Positions 26,412 through 35,624 of a DNA stretch of 64,000 nt are shown piece by piece (the stretch's first letter is position 1; each line of letters starts with the position of its first letter). The notes beneath the pieces are model-generated. The model searched no databases. It was given only the letters and a program-made list of their open reading frames with translations, and was not told the DNA's origin. Source of the stretch: Pseudomonas sp. SG20056 (GTDB taxonomy: Bacteria; Pseudomonadota; Gammaproteobacteria; Pseudomonadales; Pseudomonadaceae). Location: NCBI RefSeq assembly GCF_031764535.1, contig NZ_CP134499.1, positions 1,922,001 through 1,986,000 on the forward strand, in the 5' to 3' direction. A program made the translations under genes and the position numbers.

Positions 26412-28442
26412 TCAAACCAGGCCGAGTACCTTGAGAATAAAGGCGTATTCCAGGGCAACATCTTTGAGCGCCTGGTAGCGACCGCTCATGCCGCCATGGC
26501 CAGCGTCCAGTTCGGTTTTCAGCATTAACAGGTTGTTGTCGGTTTTCTGTGCACGCAGCTTGGCCACCCATTTGGCGGCCTCCCAGTACTGCACGCGGCT
26601 GTCGTTGTAACCGGCCACCGCGAGAATCGCCGGGTAGGCCTGAGCCTGGATGTTTTCGTAGGGCGCATAGGCTTTGATCCGCTCGAAGACTTCGGGCTGG
26701 TTAGGATCGCCCCATTCGTCGTACTCGGTGACGGTGAGCGGCAGGTCGGGGTTCTGCATGGTGTTGAGTACATCGACAAACGGCACCTCGGCGATGGCGG
26801 CGGCGAACAGCTCAGGGCGTTGATTGAGCACCGCGCCCATCAGCAAGCCGCCGGCGCTGCCACCGCTGATCACCAGTTGCTGGGCGCTGGTGTAGCCAGT
26901 GGTGATCAGGTGTTCGGCGCAGGCGATAAAGTCGCTAAAGGAATTCTGCTTGTGCTCCAGCTTGCCGGCGCGATACCAGGCTTCGCCTAGCTCACCGCCG
27001 CCGCGCACATGGGCGATGGCAAAGATAAAACCGCGCTCAAGCAATGACAGGCGCGCATGGGAGAACCAGGGGTCGAGGCTTTCGCCATAAGCGCCATAAC
27101 CGTACAGGTAGAGTGGGGCGGACGTGCCGAGCACTTCGCGTTTGGCCACCAAGCTGATCGGCACCTGGCTGCCATCGGCGGCAGTAGCCCACAGGCGCTG
27201 GCTGACATAGTCGTCGGCATCGAACGGCCCAAGCACCGGGGTTTGCTTGAGTACCACTTGCGCGCCTGTAGCCAGTTCCAGCTGACGCACCTGCGCCGGG
27301 CGATTGAGCGCTTCATAGCGCAGGCGAATCGCCGGGCTGTCGAATTCCAGGCTGTCCTGTACATACAGGCTGTAGGCAGCGTCAGGTAGCTGCACGCGGT
27401 AGGTCGCTTGCCCCTGCGGTTGCACTTCGATAATCGGCAGGCCGTTCTCGCGCAGGCTGAGCACCAGCGCTTTTTGATTAAGCGTGAAGCCTTCCAGCAT
27501 CACTTGCGGGTCATGCTCGCGCAGCAACTGCCAGGCGCTGCGGCTCGGCGCGGCTTCGCCGGTAGCGAACAGGGCGAAGTTGATGCCGTGCTGGTTGCTG
27601 CGAATAAACCAGTACCACTGGCCGTTCAGGATGCCGTGGTCCACGTCGTATTCGTGGCCTTCTTCGCGCGGGGCCACGCAGCTGAAAGCGACGTGTGGTG
27701 TGGAAGCGTCCAGAACCCAGGCTTCGCTGGTGGTTTTGCTGCCCAGTTGCAGAATCAACTGGCGCTCGGAGCTGCTGCGGTAGCAACTGAGAAAGAAGCG
27801 TCCATCCGGCTCGTGGAACACCAAATCGGCTGCGTTGGTGCCGAGGCGGTGGCGGTAGAGTTTGTGTGGCCGGTGAGTGTCGTCCAGCTCGCCGAAGAAC
27901 AGGGTCTGGCTGTCGTTGGCCCAGGTCATGCTGCCGTCGCAGTTCTCGAACGGCAGCTCAATCAGGCTGCCGTCGGCCAGTTCCTTGACGAACAGCTGGT
28001 AGGTTTCCTCGCCGCTGGTGTCCAGGCTATAGGCCAGACGGTGGTGGTCGGGGCTGATGCTGAAGGCGCCCAGTGAGATAAAACCGCCATCGGCCAGGGC
28101 ATTGGGGTCGAGCAGCAGCTGTTCGCTGACCTCATCGACCGTCAGTGAGCAATCAGCGGGTTTGCGGCAGCGGTAATGCCGTGGGTACTCATCGCCAGCG
28201 GTGGTGCGCTGGTAATACAGATAAGGGCCCCAAGGCGACGGCAGGCTGAGGTCGGTTTCGCGGATGCGCCCCTTGATCTCCTGAAACAGTGTTTCGCGCA
28301 GTTGCAGTTGCTCACTGAGCTGCTGTTCCAGGTAGGCATTTTCCGCCTTGAGGTAATCAAGTACCTCAGCGTTGTCGCGGTTTTCCAGCCAGCGGTACGG
28401 GTCGGCAGCGTTGTCGACGCGGGCGATGGGGGCGTGGGACAT
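26412..28442 (-). CDS. ptrB: Oligopeptidase B (S9A prolyl oligopeptidase family)
   Basis: The 676-residue cytoplasmic serine peptidase cleaves short peptides after basic residues. An N-terminal seven-bladed propeller (to about residue 400) is followed by an alpha/beta hydrolase domain. The triad is S529 (GGSAGG), D614 (NDSRV) and H649 (DAGHGG). EYDEWGDP and HVRGGGELG are family signatures. The ATG at 28442 has AGGAG 8 nt upstream; the longer frame is ignored. The divergent neighbour is a small membrane-protein gene. Confidence 0.95.
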   Translation of the reverse strand: MSHAPIARVDNAADPYRWLENRDNAEVLDYLKAENAYLEQQLSEQLQLRETLFQEIKGRIRETDLSLPSPWGPYLYYQRTTAGDEYPRHYRCRKPADCSLTVDEVSEQLLLDPNALADGGFISLGAFSISPDHHRLAYSLDTSGEETYQLFVKELADGSLIELPFENCDGSMTWANDSQTLFFGELDDTHRPHKLYRHRLGTNAADLVFHEPDGRFFLSCYRSSSERQLILQLGSKTTSEAWVLDASTPHVAFSCVAPREEGHEYDVDHGILNGQWYWFIRSNQHGINFALFATGEAAPSRSAWQLLREHDPQVMLEGFTLNQKALVLSLRENGLPIIEVQPQGQATYRVQLPDAAYSLYVQDSLEFDSPAIRLRYEALNRPAQVRQLELATGAQVVLKQTPVLGPFDADDYVSQRLWATAADGSQVPISLVAKREVLGTSAPLYLYGYGAYGESLDPWFSHARLSLLERGFIFAIAHVRGGGELGEAWYRAGKLEHKQNSFSDFIACAEHLITTGYTSAQQLVISGGSAGGLLMGAVLNQRPELFAAAIAEVPFVDVLNTMQNPDLPLTVTEYDEWGDPNQPEVFERIKAYAPYENIQAQAYPAILAVAGYNDSRVQYWEAAKWVAKLRAQKTDNNLLMLKTELDAGHGGMSGRYQALKDVALEYAFILKVLGLV

Positions 28443-28593
28443 GTAGCAACTCCTGTAGATGACGGCCGACAGCGGGGACGCCGAAGCAGGCAAAAGCCGT
28501 TATCATAAGCGCCACTTCGCCCGTCGGCTGCTGAAATCTGCGCGCTTGTGCGCGTGCGCCGCCCGGTCTTCAATGCCAGAGAATTTGCGCTTT

Positions 28594-29079
28594 ATGACTG
28601 AAAACGACTACCTGCTTGCCTGGGGCGCCTACGTGGTGGCGGCTCTTGGTTGCCTGTTGGTGTGGTTTCGCCTGACCAGTTGGATGTGGCGTTACCTGCG
28701 TGAGCCACTGCGCGTGTTGGTGTTGGTGCTGCTCTTCAGCCCGACGATTGTTGACCCCGGCAAGGAGCAGTTCGCGCCTGCAGTGGCGATCACCGCCATG
28801 GATCTGTTACTGGATGTGGGCAACAACGCTTGGCGCGCGGTGGCAGATCTGAGCATGTATGGCCTGATCATGTTTACCCTGTACCTGCTGTTTGTCGCCG
28901 TGCGCTGGCCCGTGGAGCGCTGGTGGCAAGCGCGCAAGGGGCCAGCCCCGATTGCCGATGACGAGCCGACCCTGCGCGAGATGATGGCGCGTGACGAGCA
29001 GGATTTCGGCGACACCCGTTACGACACCCGTTACGATGCCCGTGGCGACCGCCGCCTGCGCGTAGAACCCCGTCTGTAA
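28594..29079 (+). CDS. Small inner-membrane protein, acidic/arginine-rich tail
   Basis: The 161-residue protein has hydrophobic segments near residues 5-28, 36-50 and 85-108, followed by a charged cytoplasmic tail. The tail holds a small tandem repeat (DTRYDTRYDARGDRR). I choose ATG 28594 (MTENDYLL); an in-frame ATG at 28573 would add seven residues. I recall an equivalent hypothetical gene between oligopeptidase and HIT genes in P. aeruginosa. No function can be assigned. It is followed after 87 nt by the HIT gene. Confidence 0.75.
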   Translation: MTENDYLLAWGAYVVAALGCLLVWFRLTSWMWRYLREPLRVLVLVLLFSPTIVDPGKEQFAPAVAITAMDLLLDVGNNAWRAVADLSMYGLIMFTLYLLFVAVRWPVERWWQARKGPAPIADDEPTLREMMARDEQDFGDTRYDTRYDARGDRRLRVEPRL

Positions 29080-29166
29080 CGCAAAGCGGCGTCGCCTGAC
29101 GTCGCTGCCCTTGCGCCAACGCACACAGCCGTTCAGCATGGCCCCTCACTGACTAAGGAGGGGGTT

Positions 29167-29610
29167 ATGGAGTGTGTGTTCTGTGCAATTGCCGCTGAGC
29201 AATTGCCTGCCGAGCGTATTTATGAGGACGAGCACTTTATCGTCCTGCTGGATATCTTCCCCCTGCGCCCGGCCCATGTGCTGATTGTCAGCCGCGAACA
29301 TGCGCCCTTTCTCAAAGACCTTTCCACTGCTGCCTGTGAGCAGTTACTGCCACTGGCGCAGCGCATGACCGCTGCCTTACGTGCGGCTGGCTATGGCGAG
29401 CAGGGCATCAATTTTCTGATCAATGACGGGCCGACCTCCAATCAGCATGTGCCACACCTGCATCTGCACCTGATCCCACGGCGTAGCGGCGATGTCACGC
29501 AGTTGCTGTGGCGCGCCTTGACGCGGTTTTTGCCGTTGGCGCGCAAACGTATTGAGGCGCGTCTGGCGATTGAGGCGCAGCAACTGCGCGAGGCGTTGCG
29601 CAATGTGTGA
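29167..29610 (+). CDS. HIT-family nucleotide hydrolase/transferase
   Basis: The 147-residue protein has the histidine triad H97-L-H99-L-H101 within HVPHLHLHLIPRR, with H99 the expected nucleophile. The N-terminal CVFCAI pair may bind zinc. HIT proteins hydrolyse adenosine phosphoramidates or dinucleotide polyphosphates; the substrate is unknown. AAGGAGGGGG lies just before the ATG. Its TGA overlaps the next ATG region by 8 nt, indicating translational coupling to the amidotransferase gene. Confidence 0.92.
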   Translation: MECVFCAIAAEQLPAERIYEDEHFIVLLDIFPLRPAHVLIVSREHAPFLKDLSTAACEQLLPLAQRMTAALRAAGYGEQGINFLINDGPTSNQHVPHLHLHLIPRRSGDVTQLLWRALTRFLPLARKRIEARLAIEAQQLREALRNV

Positions 29611-30379
29611 ATTGCTGGGCATGAGCGCCAATGTGCCGACCGATATCGTCTTCAGCTTTACCGGCCTGATGCAGCGCGGCGGACGTACTGGTCCGCACCG
29701 CGATGGCTGGGGCATCGGTTTTTATGAAGGGCGCGGCCTGCGCCTGTTTCAGGACCCGCGTGCCAGCAGCGAGTCGGAAGTGGCGCAGCTGGTACAGCGC
29801 TACCCGATCAAGAGCGAAGTGGTGATCGGGCATATCCGTCAGGCCAATGTCGGCCGCGTCTGCCTGGCCAATACCCATCCGTTCGTACGCGAGATGTGGG
29901 GGCGTAACTGGTGTTTTGCCCATAACGGCCAGTTGGCCGATTTTGTCCCGCAACTGGATAACTATCGGCCTATTGGCGATACCGATAGCGAAGCGGCTTT
30001 CTGTGATTTGCTCAATCGCCTGCGCCAGGCCTTTCCCGAACCGATGGAGGTAGAGGAATTGCTGCCCACCTTAGTCAGTGCCTGCGCCGGGTATCGTCAG
30101 CACGGCGTGTTCAATTGCCTGCTCAGTGATGGCGATTGGCTGTTCAGCTTTTGCAGCAGCAAGCTGGCGCATATCACCCGGCGTGCGCCGTTTGGCCCGG
30201 CGCATCTGAAAGATGCCGACATGCAGGTGGATTTTCAGGCGGAAACCACGCCCAATGATGTGGTCAGCGTGTTGGCGACTGAGCCGTTGACCGATAACGA
30301 GAGCTGGACGCTATACCAGCCGGGTGAGTGGCGCTTGTGGCACGGTGGTGAATGTGTGGCGCAAGGCCTAACGGACTGA
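29603..30379 (+). CDS. Class II (Ntn) glutamine amidotransferase, YafJ-like
   Basis: The 258-residue protein starts MCELLGMSANVP, exposing Cys2 as the N-terminal nucleophile after Met removal. Family stretches are GGRTGPHRDGWGIGFY, HIRQANVGRV and CFAHNGQLADF, and DTDSEAAFC follows. It is a stand-alone amidotransferase domain with no synthase domain, so the amide acceptor is unknown. The start overlaps the HIT gene by 8 nt, and the DUF2937 gene follows 15 nt later. Confidence 0.92.
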   Translation: MCELLGMSANVPTDIVFSFTGLMQRGGRTGPHRDGWGIGFYEGRGLRLFQDPRASSESEVAQLVQRYPIKSEVVIGHIRQANVGRVCLANTHPFVREMWGRNWCFAHNGQLADFVPQLDNYRPIGDTDSEAAFCDLLNRLRQAFPEPMEVEELLPTLVSACAGYRQHGVFNCLLSDGDWLFSFCSSKLAHITRRAPFGPAHLKDADMQVDFQAETTPNDVVSVLATEPLTDNESWTLYQPGEWRLWHGGECVAQGLTD

Positions 30380-30394
30380 ATTGGGGGAGGGGAC

Positions 30395-30919
30395 ATGTTT
30401 AGAAGCTATGTGCGGTTGGCCTTGTTTGCCCTGGGTTTGCTGGTTGGGGTGCAGGTGCCGGGGTTTATCGACGACTACAGCAAGCGCGTCGAGGCCCATC
30501 GGATTGAATCCGAGCAAGGCCTCAAAGGCTTCCGGGAAACGGCGAAGCGCTTTTTCAAAGGTGATCTGGTGGCCCTGGTCGGCCATTACCAGGCCAGCGC
30601 TGACCCGGTAATGCGCAGTGACGCGCAGAGCCTGGGTACGCTGGTCGAGCGTTCGGCATTCCTTGAGCGTGAATCCAAGGCCATGCAAGGGCCCTGGTAC
30701 GACCAGGTCTGGCATCTGGCTACCGCAGCAGACCATGAGTTGCTGGAAGAAACCTTTGCCGCCTACCGCTACCAGGTGCTGCTGGCCCCCGAAGCCATCG
30801 CCTGGGGCATTGCCTGCGCCATGTTGCTGGCCTGGCTGCTGGAAAGCCTGGCGCTGCTGGTCGGCATGCTGTTTGGTGCGGGCCGCAGCCAGAAGGTGCA
30901 GCAGCGGCATTGGCGCTAA
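30395..30919 (+). CDS. DUF2937 membrane protein
   Basis: The 174-residue protein has an N-terminal membrane helix (about residues 4-22) and a C-terminal hydrophobic segment (about 128-155). Between them is a helical periplasmic region starting VPGFIDDYSKRVEAHR, the DUF2937 signature. The function is unknown. GGGGAGGGG precedes the ATG by a few bases, and the gene follows the amidotransferase by 15 nt, so the three genes from 29167 form one transcription unit. Confidence 0.88.
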   Translation: MFRSYVRLALFALGLLVGVQVPGFIDDYSKRVEAHRIESEQGLKGFRETAKRFFKGDLVALVGHYQASADPVMRSDAQSLGTLVERSAFLERESKAMQGPWYDQVWHLATAADHELLEETFAAYRYQVLLAPEAIAWGIACAMLLAWLLESLALLVGMLFGAGRSQKVQQRHWR

Positions 30920-30982
30920 GTTGCATCACTCTCAGGGCTCGCAAGAGCCCTTGTTGTTTCTGCTGATAAACCGCTTCTAAGC

Positions 30983-31969
30983 CTACTGGCCGGGTGAAAC
31001 CGGCGTGGCGAGTGCCTGCTTGCTAGGGTGAACATCCTCGGCAGCAGGTGCGGGCTGAACAGGCACTGTTTTACGCCGCGACACCAGCAATACCCCCGCC
31101 AGTACCAGGCCTGCCCCCGCCAGCTGGGCGAACGACACCGGCTCCGATAACAGCACCCAGGCGAAGACAATCGTCAGGATCGGCCCCAGCGTGCCAATCA
31201 GCACAGTACGCGCCGAGCCAATCAGGCGCAGTGCAGCCGATTGCCAGAATATCGGCAGCACGGTGGAGAAAATCGCCATCGCCGCGCTGTAGGCGTAGAC
31301 CTCAAGCGGCAGTTGCAGTGCGCTAAACGGCTGGGTAGCGAGGAAATGCAGCTGCGTGGCAAAGGTGGACACGATAATCGCCAGGGCCGCGAAGCGGATG
31401 GTGCCCAGCCGATGAATCGCCACTTCGGCCCCCGAGCTGTACAGCGCGTATGACAACGCAGAGCCGAAAACGAACGCCGCGCCGATCAGCACCACCTTGA
31501 GGTCTTCTGCCACCTGCAGGTCATGGGCGAAGGCCAGGCCGATACCGGCGTAGGTCAGCAGCAGTGCGGCAATCTGACGTTTCTCCAGGCGCTTGCCCAT
31601 AAACAGCACGCCGATCAGCACGGTCATGGTTGGGTAGATAAACAGAATCAAGCGCTCCAGCGCCGCCGAGATGTACTGCAGGCCAATAAAATCAAGAATG
31701 CTGGCCCCGTAGTAACCGAGCAGCCCCAAGGTAATCAGCATGCCCCAGTCTTTGCGCGTGAGCGGCGGCGCTGCGCGACACAGCCACAGCGTGGCCCACA
31801 GCGCGATAGGCAGAGCAAAGCTCATGCGCAGCGTCAGCAGAGTGATGGCGTCCACCGGTGCAGCGGCATAGGCCAGCTTGACGAAAATCGCCTTGAACGA
31901 GAAGCCAAAGGCGGCAAGGATCGCCAGTGCGATACCCACGCGTTCAGTTGACCAGGTTTTCCATGGCAT
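30983..31969 (-). CDS. EamA/DMT-family transporter
   Basis: The 328-residue inner-membrane protein has ten predicted membrane helices in two EamA repeats. The C-terminal repeat ends GPILTIVFAWVLLSEPVS and AGAGLVLAGVLLV, typical of drug/metabolite exporters. The substrate is unknown. It is divergent from a LysR gene with 105 nt between, so that LysR may control it. The C-terminal 25 residues are hydrophilic. Confidence 0.9.
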   Translation of the reverse strand: MPWKTWSTERVGIALAILAAFGFSFKAIFVKLAYAAAPVDAITLLTLRMSFALPIALWATLWLCRAAPPLTRKDWGMLITLGLLGYYGASILDFIGLQYISAALERLILFIYPTMTVLIGVLFMGKRLEKRQIAALLLTYAGIGLAFAHDLQVAEDLKVVLIGAAFVFGSALSYALYSSGAEVAIHRLGTIRFAALAIIVSTFATQLHFLATQPFSALQLPLEVYAYSAAMAIFSTVLPIFWQSAALRLIGSARTVLIGTLGPILTIVFAWVLLSEPVSFAQLAGAGLVLAGVLLVSRRKTVPVQPAPAAEDVHPSKQALATPVSPGQ

Positions 31970-32074
31970 CTTGGGGTGAGTCCTTAAGTGTTGTGCTGCG
32001 TCGAATGATGAAGGGTATAGAATTGCCTTGGAATTGGCTTTTCCATAACTGATCGTTCGGATTTAACTAACGCT

Positions 32075-32965
32075 ATGCAGTATGACCTGACTGATCTGCG
32101 CCTGTTTGTCGCCATCGCCGAGGCGAAAAACCTCACCCGTGGGGCTGAGCGCGTGCACCTGGCGGCTTCGTCGGCCAGCCATCGCCTGCGTCAGCTCGAA
32201 GCATCGATTGGCACGCCGCTGCTGCTGCGCGAGCCGCGCGGCGTCAGCCTGACCCGCGCCGGCGAGGCGCTGCTGCGCCATGCGCGCCAGGTGTTTGCCC
32301 AGCTCGAACAGATGCACGCTGACCTTACGCCCTACGCCAAAGGCGTACGCGGTCACGTCAGCCTGTGGGCCAATACCCACGCCACCCATACCTTTCTGCC
32401 CGACAGCCTTTCGAGCTTTTTGCAGCGTCATCCGCAAGTCAGTATTTCGCTGGAAGAGCACACCAGCCCGCACGTGCTGATGGCCGTGGCGCGCGGCGAG
32501 GTGGAGGTCGGCGTGGTGGCGGGGACGATTGCGGACGCGGAGGTTGAGCTGATCCCATACAGAGCTGACCGGTTGGTGCTGATTGCCCCGGTCGATCATC
32601 CGCTCGCAATACACGTCAGCAGCCTGTTTGCCCAGGTGCTGGATTATCCCTTTGTCATGCTGCATTCAGGCTCGGCGATTCACACCTTTACCATGAACGC
32701 AGCCGCCGCATTGGGGCGGCACCTCGAGGTGCGGATTCAAGTGCGCAGCTTTGAGGCGGTGTGCCGCATGGTCAGCGCAGGGGTTGGTATTGGCCTGGTG
32801 CCGCGCAGTGCGGTAACCGCTGGGGCGCAGCTGGCGGTAATTGAGCTGGAAGAGCCCTGGGCGCAGCGCGATTTGAAGGTTTGTGTGCGCAAGCGCGAGC
32901 TGTTGTCGGGGTTTGCTGCGGCACTGGTCGATTGCCTGACAGGCAGCGATACCAGTCCCAGTTAA
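32075..32965 (+). CDS. LysR-family transcriptional regulator
   Basis: The 296-residue protein has an N-terminal winged helix (DLRLFVAIAEAKNLTRGAER, then ASSASHRLRQLEASIG) and a substrate-binding C-terminal domain (ARGEVEVGVVAGTI, GIGLVPRSAV). It is divergently arranged with the EamA transporter gene, the usual layout for a regulator and its target. The inducer is unknown. It is followed by a strong bidirectional terminator. Confidence 0.9.
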   Translation: MQYDLTDLRLFVAIAEAKNLTRGAERVHLAASSASHRLRQLEASIGTPLLLREPRGVSLTRAGEALLRHARQVFAQLEQMHADLTPYAKGVRGHVSLWANTHATHTFLPDSLSSFLQRHPQVSISLEEHTSPHVLMAVARGEVEVGVVAGTIADAEVELIPYRADRLVLIAPVDHPLAIHVSSLFAQVLDYPFVMLHSGSAIHTFTMNAAAALGRHLEVRIQVRSFEAVCRMVSAGVGIGLVPRSAVTAGAQLAVIELEEPWAQRDLKVCVRKRELLSGFAAALVDCLTGSDTSPS

Positions 32966-32980
32966 CGCATCTTAAAGAAC

Positions 32981-33008
32981 AACGGGCCCTGATGGGCCCG
33001 TTTGGTTT
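32981..33008. terminator. Bidirectional rho-independent terminator
   Basis: A perfect 9-bp stem (32981-32989 with 32994-33002) and a TGAT loop lie between the convergent LysR and VWA genes. TTTGGTTT follows on the plus strand. On the minus strand the run is GTTCTTT, so it can serve both genes; it overlaps the last bases of the VWA gene. Confidence 0.85.
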
Positions 33009-34185
33009 ACTTGGAAAGAAACTTCATCCCGTCTTCTAAGCCCTGCAGGGTTAGCGGGTACATCTGGTCTTCCAACAGCTCGCGCATGATGTTGGTCGAG
33101 GCGGTGTAGCTCCAGGTGTCCTTGGGGTAGGGGTTAATCCAGATAAGCTTCTTGTACTTTTCCATAAAGCGCTTGATCCAGACGTAGCCCGGCTCCTCGT
33201 TCCAGTGCTCGACGCTGCCGCCGGCCTGGGTGATTTCATAAGGGGCCATGGCTGCATCGCCAACGAACACCACTTTGTAATCCGCGCCGTATTTGTGCAG
33301 CAGATCCTGGGTGGAGAAGCGCTCAGAGGTACGACGCAGGTTGTTCTTCCACACCGACTCGTACACGCAGTTATGGAAGTAGAAATACTCCATATGCTTG
33401 AACTCGGTCTTGCAGGCGCTGAACAGCTCTTCGCAGACCTTGACGTGGGCGTCCATCGAACCGCCGATGTCGAACAGGATCAGCAACTTCACCGCATTGC
33501 GCCGTTCCGGGCGCATCTGGATATTCAGCAGGCCGCCATCTTTGGCGGTGTGGTCGATGGTGCCGCTGAGATCAAGTTCGTCTTCAGCACCCTGGCGCGC
33601 AAACTTGCGTAGGCGGCGCAGAGCTACCTTGATATTGCGCGTGCCCAGCTCGACCTGATCATCGAGGTTCTTGTACTCGCGCTGATCCCAGACCTTGACC
33701 GCTTTGCCCTGACGCTTGCCGGCGTCACCCACGCGGATGCCTTCCGGGTTGAAGCCGCCGGAGCCGAATGGGCTGGTGCCACCGGTGCCGATCCACTTGT
33801 TGCCGCCTTCGTGGCGTTCCTTCTGCTCTTCGAGGCGCTTCTTGAATTCTTCGATCAGCTTGTCCAGGCCACCGAGGGATTCGATTTTGGCGCGTTCCTC
33901 GTCGGTCAGCGAACGTTCGAACTCCTTGCGCAGCCACTCATCTGGGATCAACGCCTCGATATGCTGATTAAGGTTTTCCAGGCCCTTGAAGTAGGCCCCG
34001 AACGCGCGGTCGAACTTGTCGAAATGCCGCTCGTCCTTCACCAGAATGGTGCGCGAGAGGAAATAGAACTCGTCCATATCGGCGAACACCACGTTGTGTT
34101 TCAACGCGTTGATCAGGTCGAGCAGCTCACGCACCGACACCGGCACCTTGGCGGCGCGCATTTCGTTAAACAGGTTGAGCAGCAT
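33007..34185 (-). CDS. VWA-domain protein, CoxE-like, partner of MoxR ATPase
   Basis: The 392-residue cytoplasmic protein has a helical N-terminal half (to about residue 210, charged) and a C-terminal VWA domain. The metal-site motif reads DIGGSMD instead of classic DxSxS, so the first Ser is Gly; a Thr/Asp elsewhere may complete the site. It lies in one operon after moxR and a GFA gene. MoxR-VWA pairs usually act as chaperone-like metal-insertion or complex-assembly modules. Its client is not apparent. Confidence 0.88.
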   Translation of the reverse strand: MLLNLFNEMRAAKVPVSVRELLDLINALKHNVVFADMDEFYFLSRTILVKDERHFDKFDRAFGAYFKGLENLNQHIEALIPDEWLRKEFERSLTDEERAKIESLGGLDKLIEEFKKRLEEQKERHEGGNKWIGTGGTSPFGSGGFNPEGIRVGDAGKRQGKAVKVWDQREYKNLDDQVELGTRNIKVALRRLRKFARQGAEDELDLSGTIDHTAKDGGLLNIQMRPERRNAVKLLILFDIGGSMDAHVKVCEELFSACKTEFKHMEYFYFHNCVYESVWKNNLRRTSERFSTQDLLHKYGADYKVVFVGDAAMAPYEITQAGGSVEHWNEEPGYVWIKRFMEKYKKLIWINPYPKDTWSYTASTNIMRELLEDQMYPLTLQGLEDGMKFLSK

Positions 34186-34219
34186 GGCTGCGCCCTCGTA
34201 AATTCAACTGACTATGGCG

Positions 34220-34615
34220 CTAGGAGCGCCGCTCCAATGGCAGGCCATCGTTGATGGCGTACCAGTCGGCCTTCGATTCCGGAAAAATATGCTTCTGCGC
34301 GATTTCACCCACTTGTGTATCCAGCGTGCCCAGCGCGACTGACAGCCAGTTCGGGTGGGGCTGTTCGCTATACCACTGCAGGGTCGAGCCACAGTGCTTG
34401 CAAAAAGTCCGTGTCACGCCTGGCGAGGACTGGTAGATGCCCAGTGATTCCTCGCCTTGGGTGAAGTGGAAATCCTTGCGCCGCACATTGGCGTAAGTGG
34501 CGAATGCCGCGCCATGGGCTTTGCGGCACATCGAACAGTGGCAATGAGTCGCCGTCTCGATAGGTGCATCGATGCGGTATTTCACTGCAGCGCAAAGGCA
34601 ACTACCGCTGTGCAT
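34220..34615 (-). CDS. GFA (glutathione-dependent formaldehyde-activating) family zinc protein
   Basis: The 131-residue protein has the cysteine set of the GFA fold: C6-x-C8, a HCHCSMCRKAHG cluster and CKHCGS. Two zinc sites are expected. The name derives from one enzyme; most members have no proven activity. ATG 34615 has GGAGG 8 nt upstream, so the seven upstream in-frame codons beginning with TTG are excluded. It lies between moxR (24 nt upstream) and the VWA gene (34 nt downstream), an unusual insertion into that pair. Confidence 0.88.
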   Translation of the reverse strand: MHSGSCLCAAVKYRIDAPIETATHCHCSMCRKAHGAAFATYANVRRKDFHFTQGEESLGIYQSSPGVTRTFCKHCGSTLQWYSEQPHPNWLSVALGTLDTQVGEIAQKHIFPESKADWYAINDGLPLERRS

Positions 34616-34639
34616 GGATTCGCCTCCCACGGCCAATGC

Positions 34640-35485
34640 TTAACGCGAAGCGCGACGGCTCATAAAGGCCAGGCGCTCAAGCAGCTGCACATCCTGCTCG
34701 TTCTTCACTAAAGCACCGGCCAGAGGCGGGATGGCCTTGGTGGGGTCGCGTTCGCGCAGCACGGCTTCGCCGATGTTGTCGGCCATCAGCAGCTTCAGCC
34801 AGTCGACCAGTTCGCTGGTGGACGGCTTCTTCTTCAGACCCGGCACCTTGCGCACATCGAAGAACACGTCCAGCGCTTCGGCGACCAGATCCTTCTTGAT
34901 GTCGGGGTAGTGCACATCGACGATCTTCTGCAGGGTCGCGCGATCCGGAAAGGCGATGTAGTGGAAGAAGCAACGACGCAGGAAGGCGTCTGGCAGTTCT
35001 TTTTCGTTGTTCGAGGTGATGATGATGATCGGGCGCTGCTTGGCCTTGATCGTCTCGTTGGTCTCGTAAACGTAGAACTCCATCTTGTCGAGTTCCTGCA
35101 GCAGGTCGTTGGGGAACTCGATGTCGGCCTTGTCGATTTCGTCGATCAGCAGAATGACGCGCTCTTCGGACTCGAAGGCCTCCCAGAGCTTGCCCTTCTT
35201 GATGTAGTTGCGTACGTCGTGAACTTTGTCGGAATCCAGCTGCGAGTCGCGCAGGCGGCTGACCGCGTCGTACTCGTAGAGGCCCTGATGGGCCTTGGTG
35301 GTGGACTTGATGTGCCAGGTGATCAGGCGCGCGCCAAAGGATTCGGCCAGTTGTTCGGCCAGCATGGTTTTACCGGTGCCCGGCTCACCCTTGACCAGCA
35401 GCGGACGCTGCAGGGTGATGGCGGCATTGACCGCGAGCTTGAGGTCGTCGGTGGCGACGTAGGACTGGGTGCCTTCGAACTTCAT
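34640..35485 (-). CDS. MoxR-family AAA+ ATPase
   Basis: The 281-residue ATPase has Walker A GEPGTGKTML (near residue 35-44), Walker B VILLIDEIDKAD and a sensor motif (IIIITSNNEKELPDAF). The short C-terminal lid is usual for the family. It probably remodels a client together with the VWA protein two genes downstream. It is the first gene of a three-gene operon (ATPase, GFA, VWA). The client is not in the window as far as I can see. Confidence 0.93.
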   Translation of the reverse strand: MKFEGTQSYVATDDLKLAVNAAITLQRPLLVKGEPGTGKTMLAEQLAESFGARLITWHIKSTTKAHQGLYEYDAVSRLRDSQLDSDKVHDVRNYIKKGKLWEAFESEERVILLIDEIDKADIEFPNDLLQELDKMEFYVYETNETIKAKQRPIIIITSNNEKELPDAFLRRCFFHYIAFPDRATLQKIVDVHYPDIKKDLVAEALDVFFDVRKVPGLKKKPSTSELVDWLKLLMADNIGEAVLRERDPTKAIPPLAGALVKNEQDVQLLERLAFMSRRASR

Positions 35486-35624
35486 CGGTAAATCCTCGAA
35501 CGGTAACGCGCAGGGCCATACCCGCGGGTTCAGTATTTGAAAAACAGACTATAACGCGCGGCCCCGGTGACTGTGAACGTAGACGGGCCATTCAGTCACT
35601 GAATGGCGGGTCACTTGTCTACTG

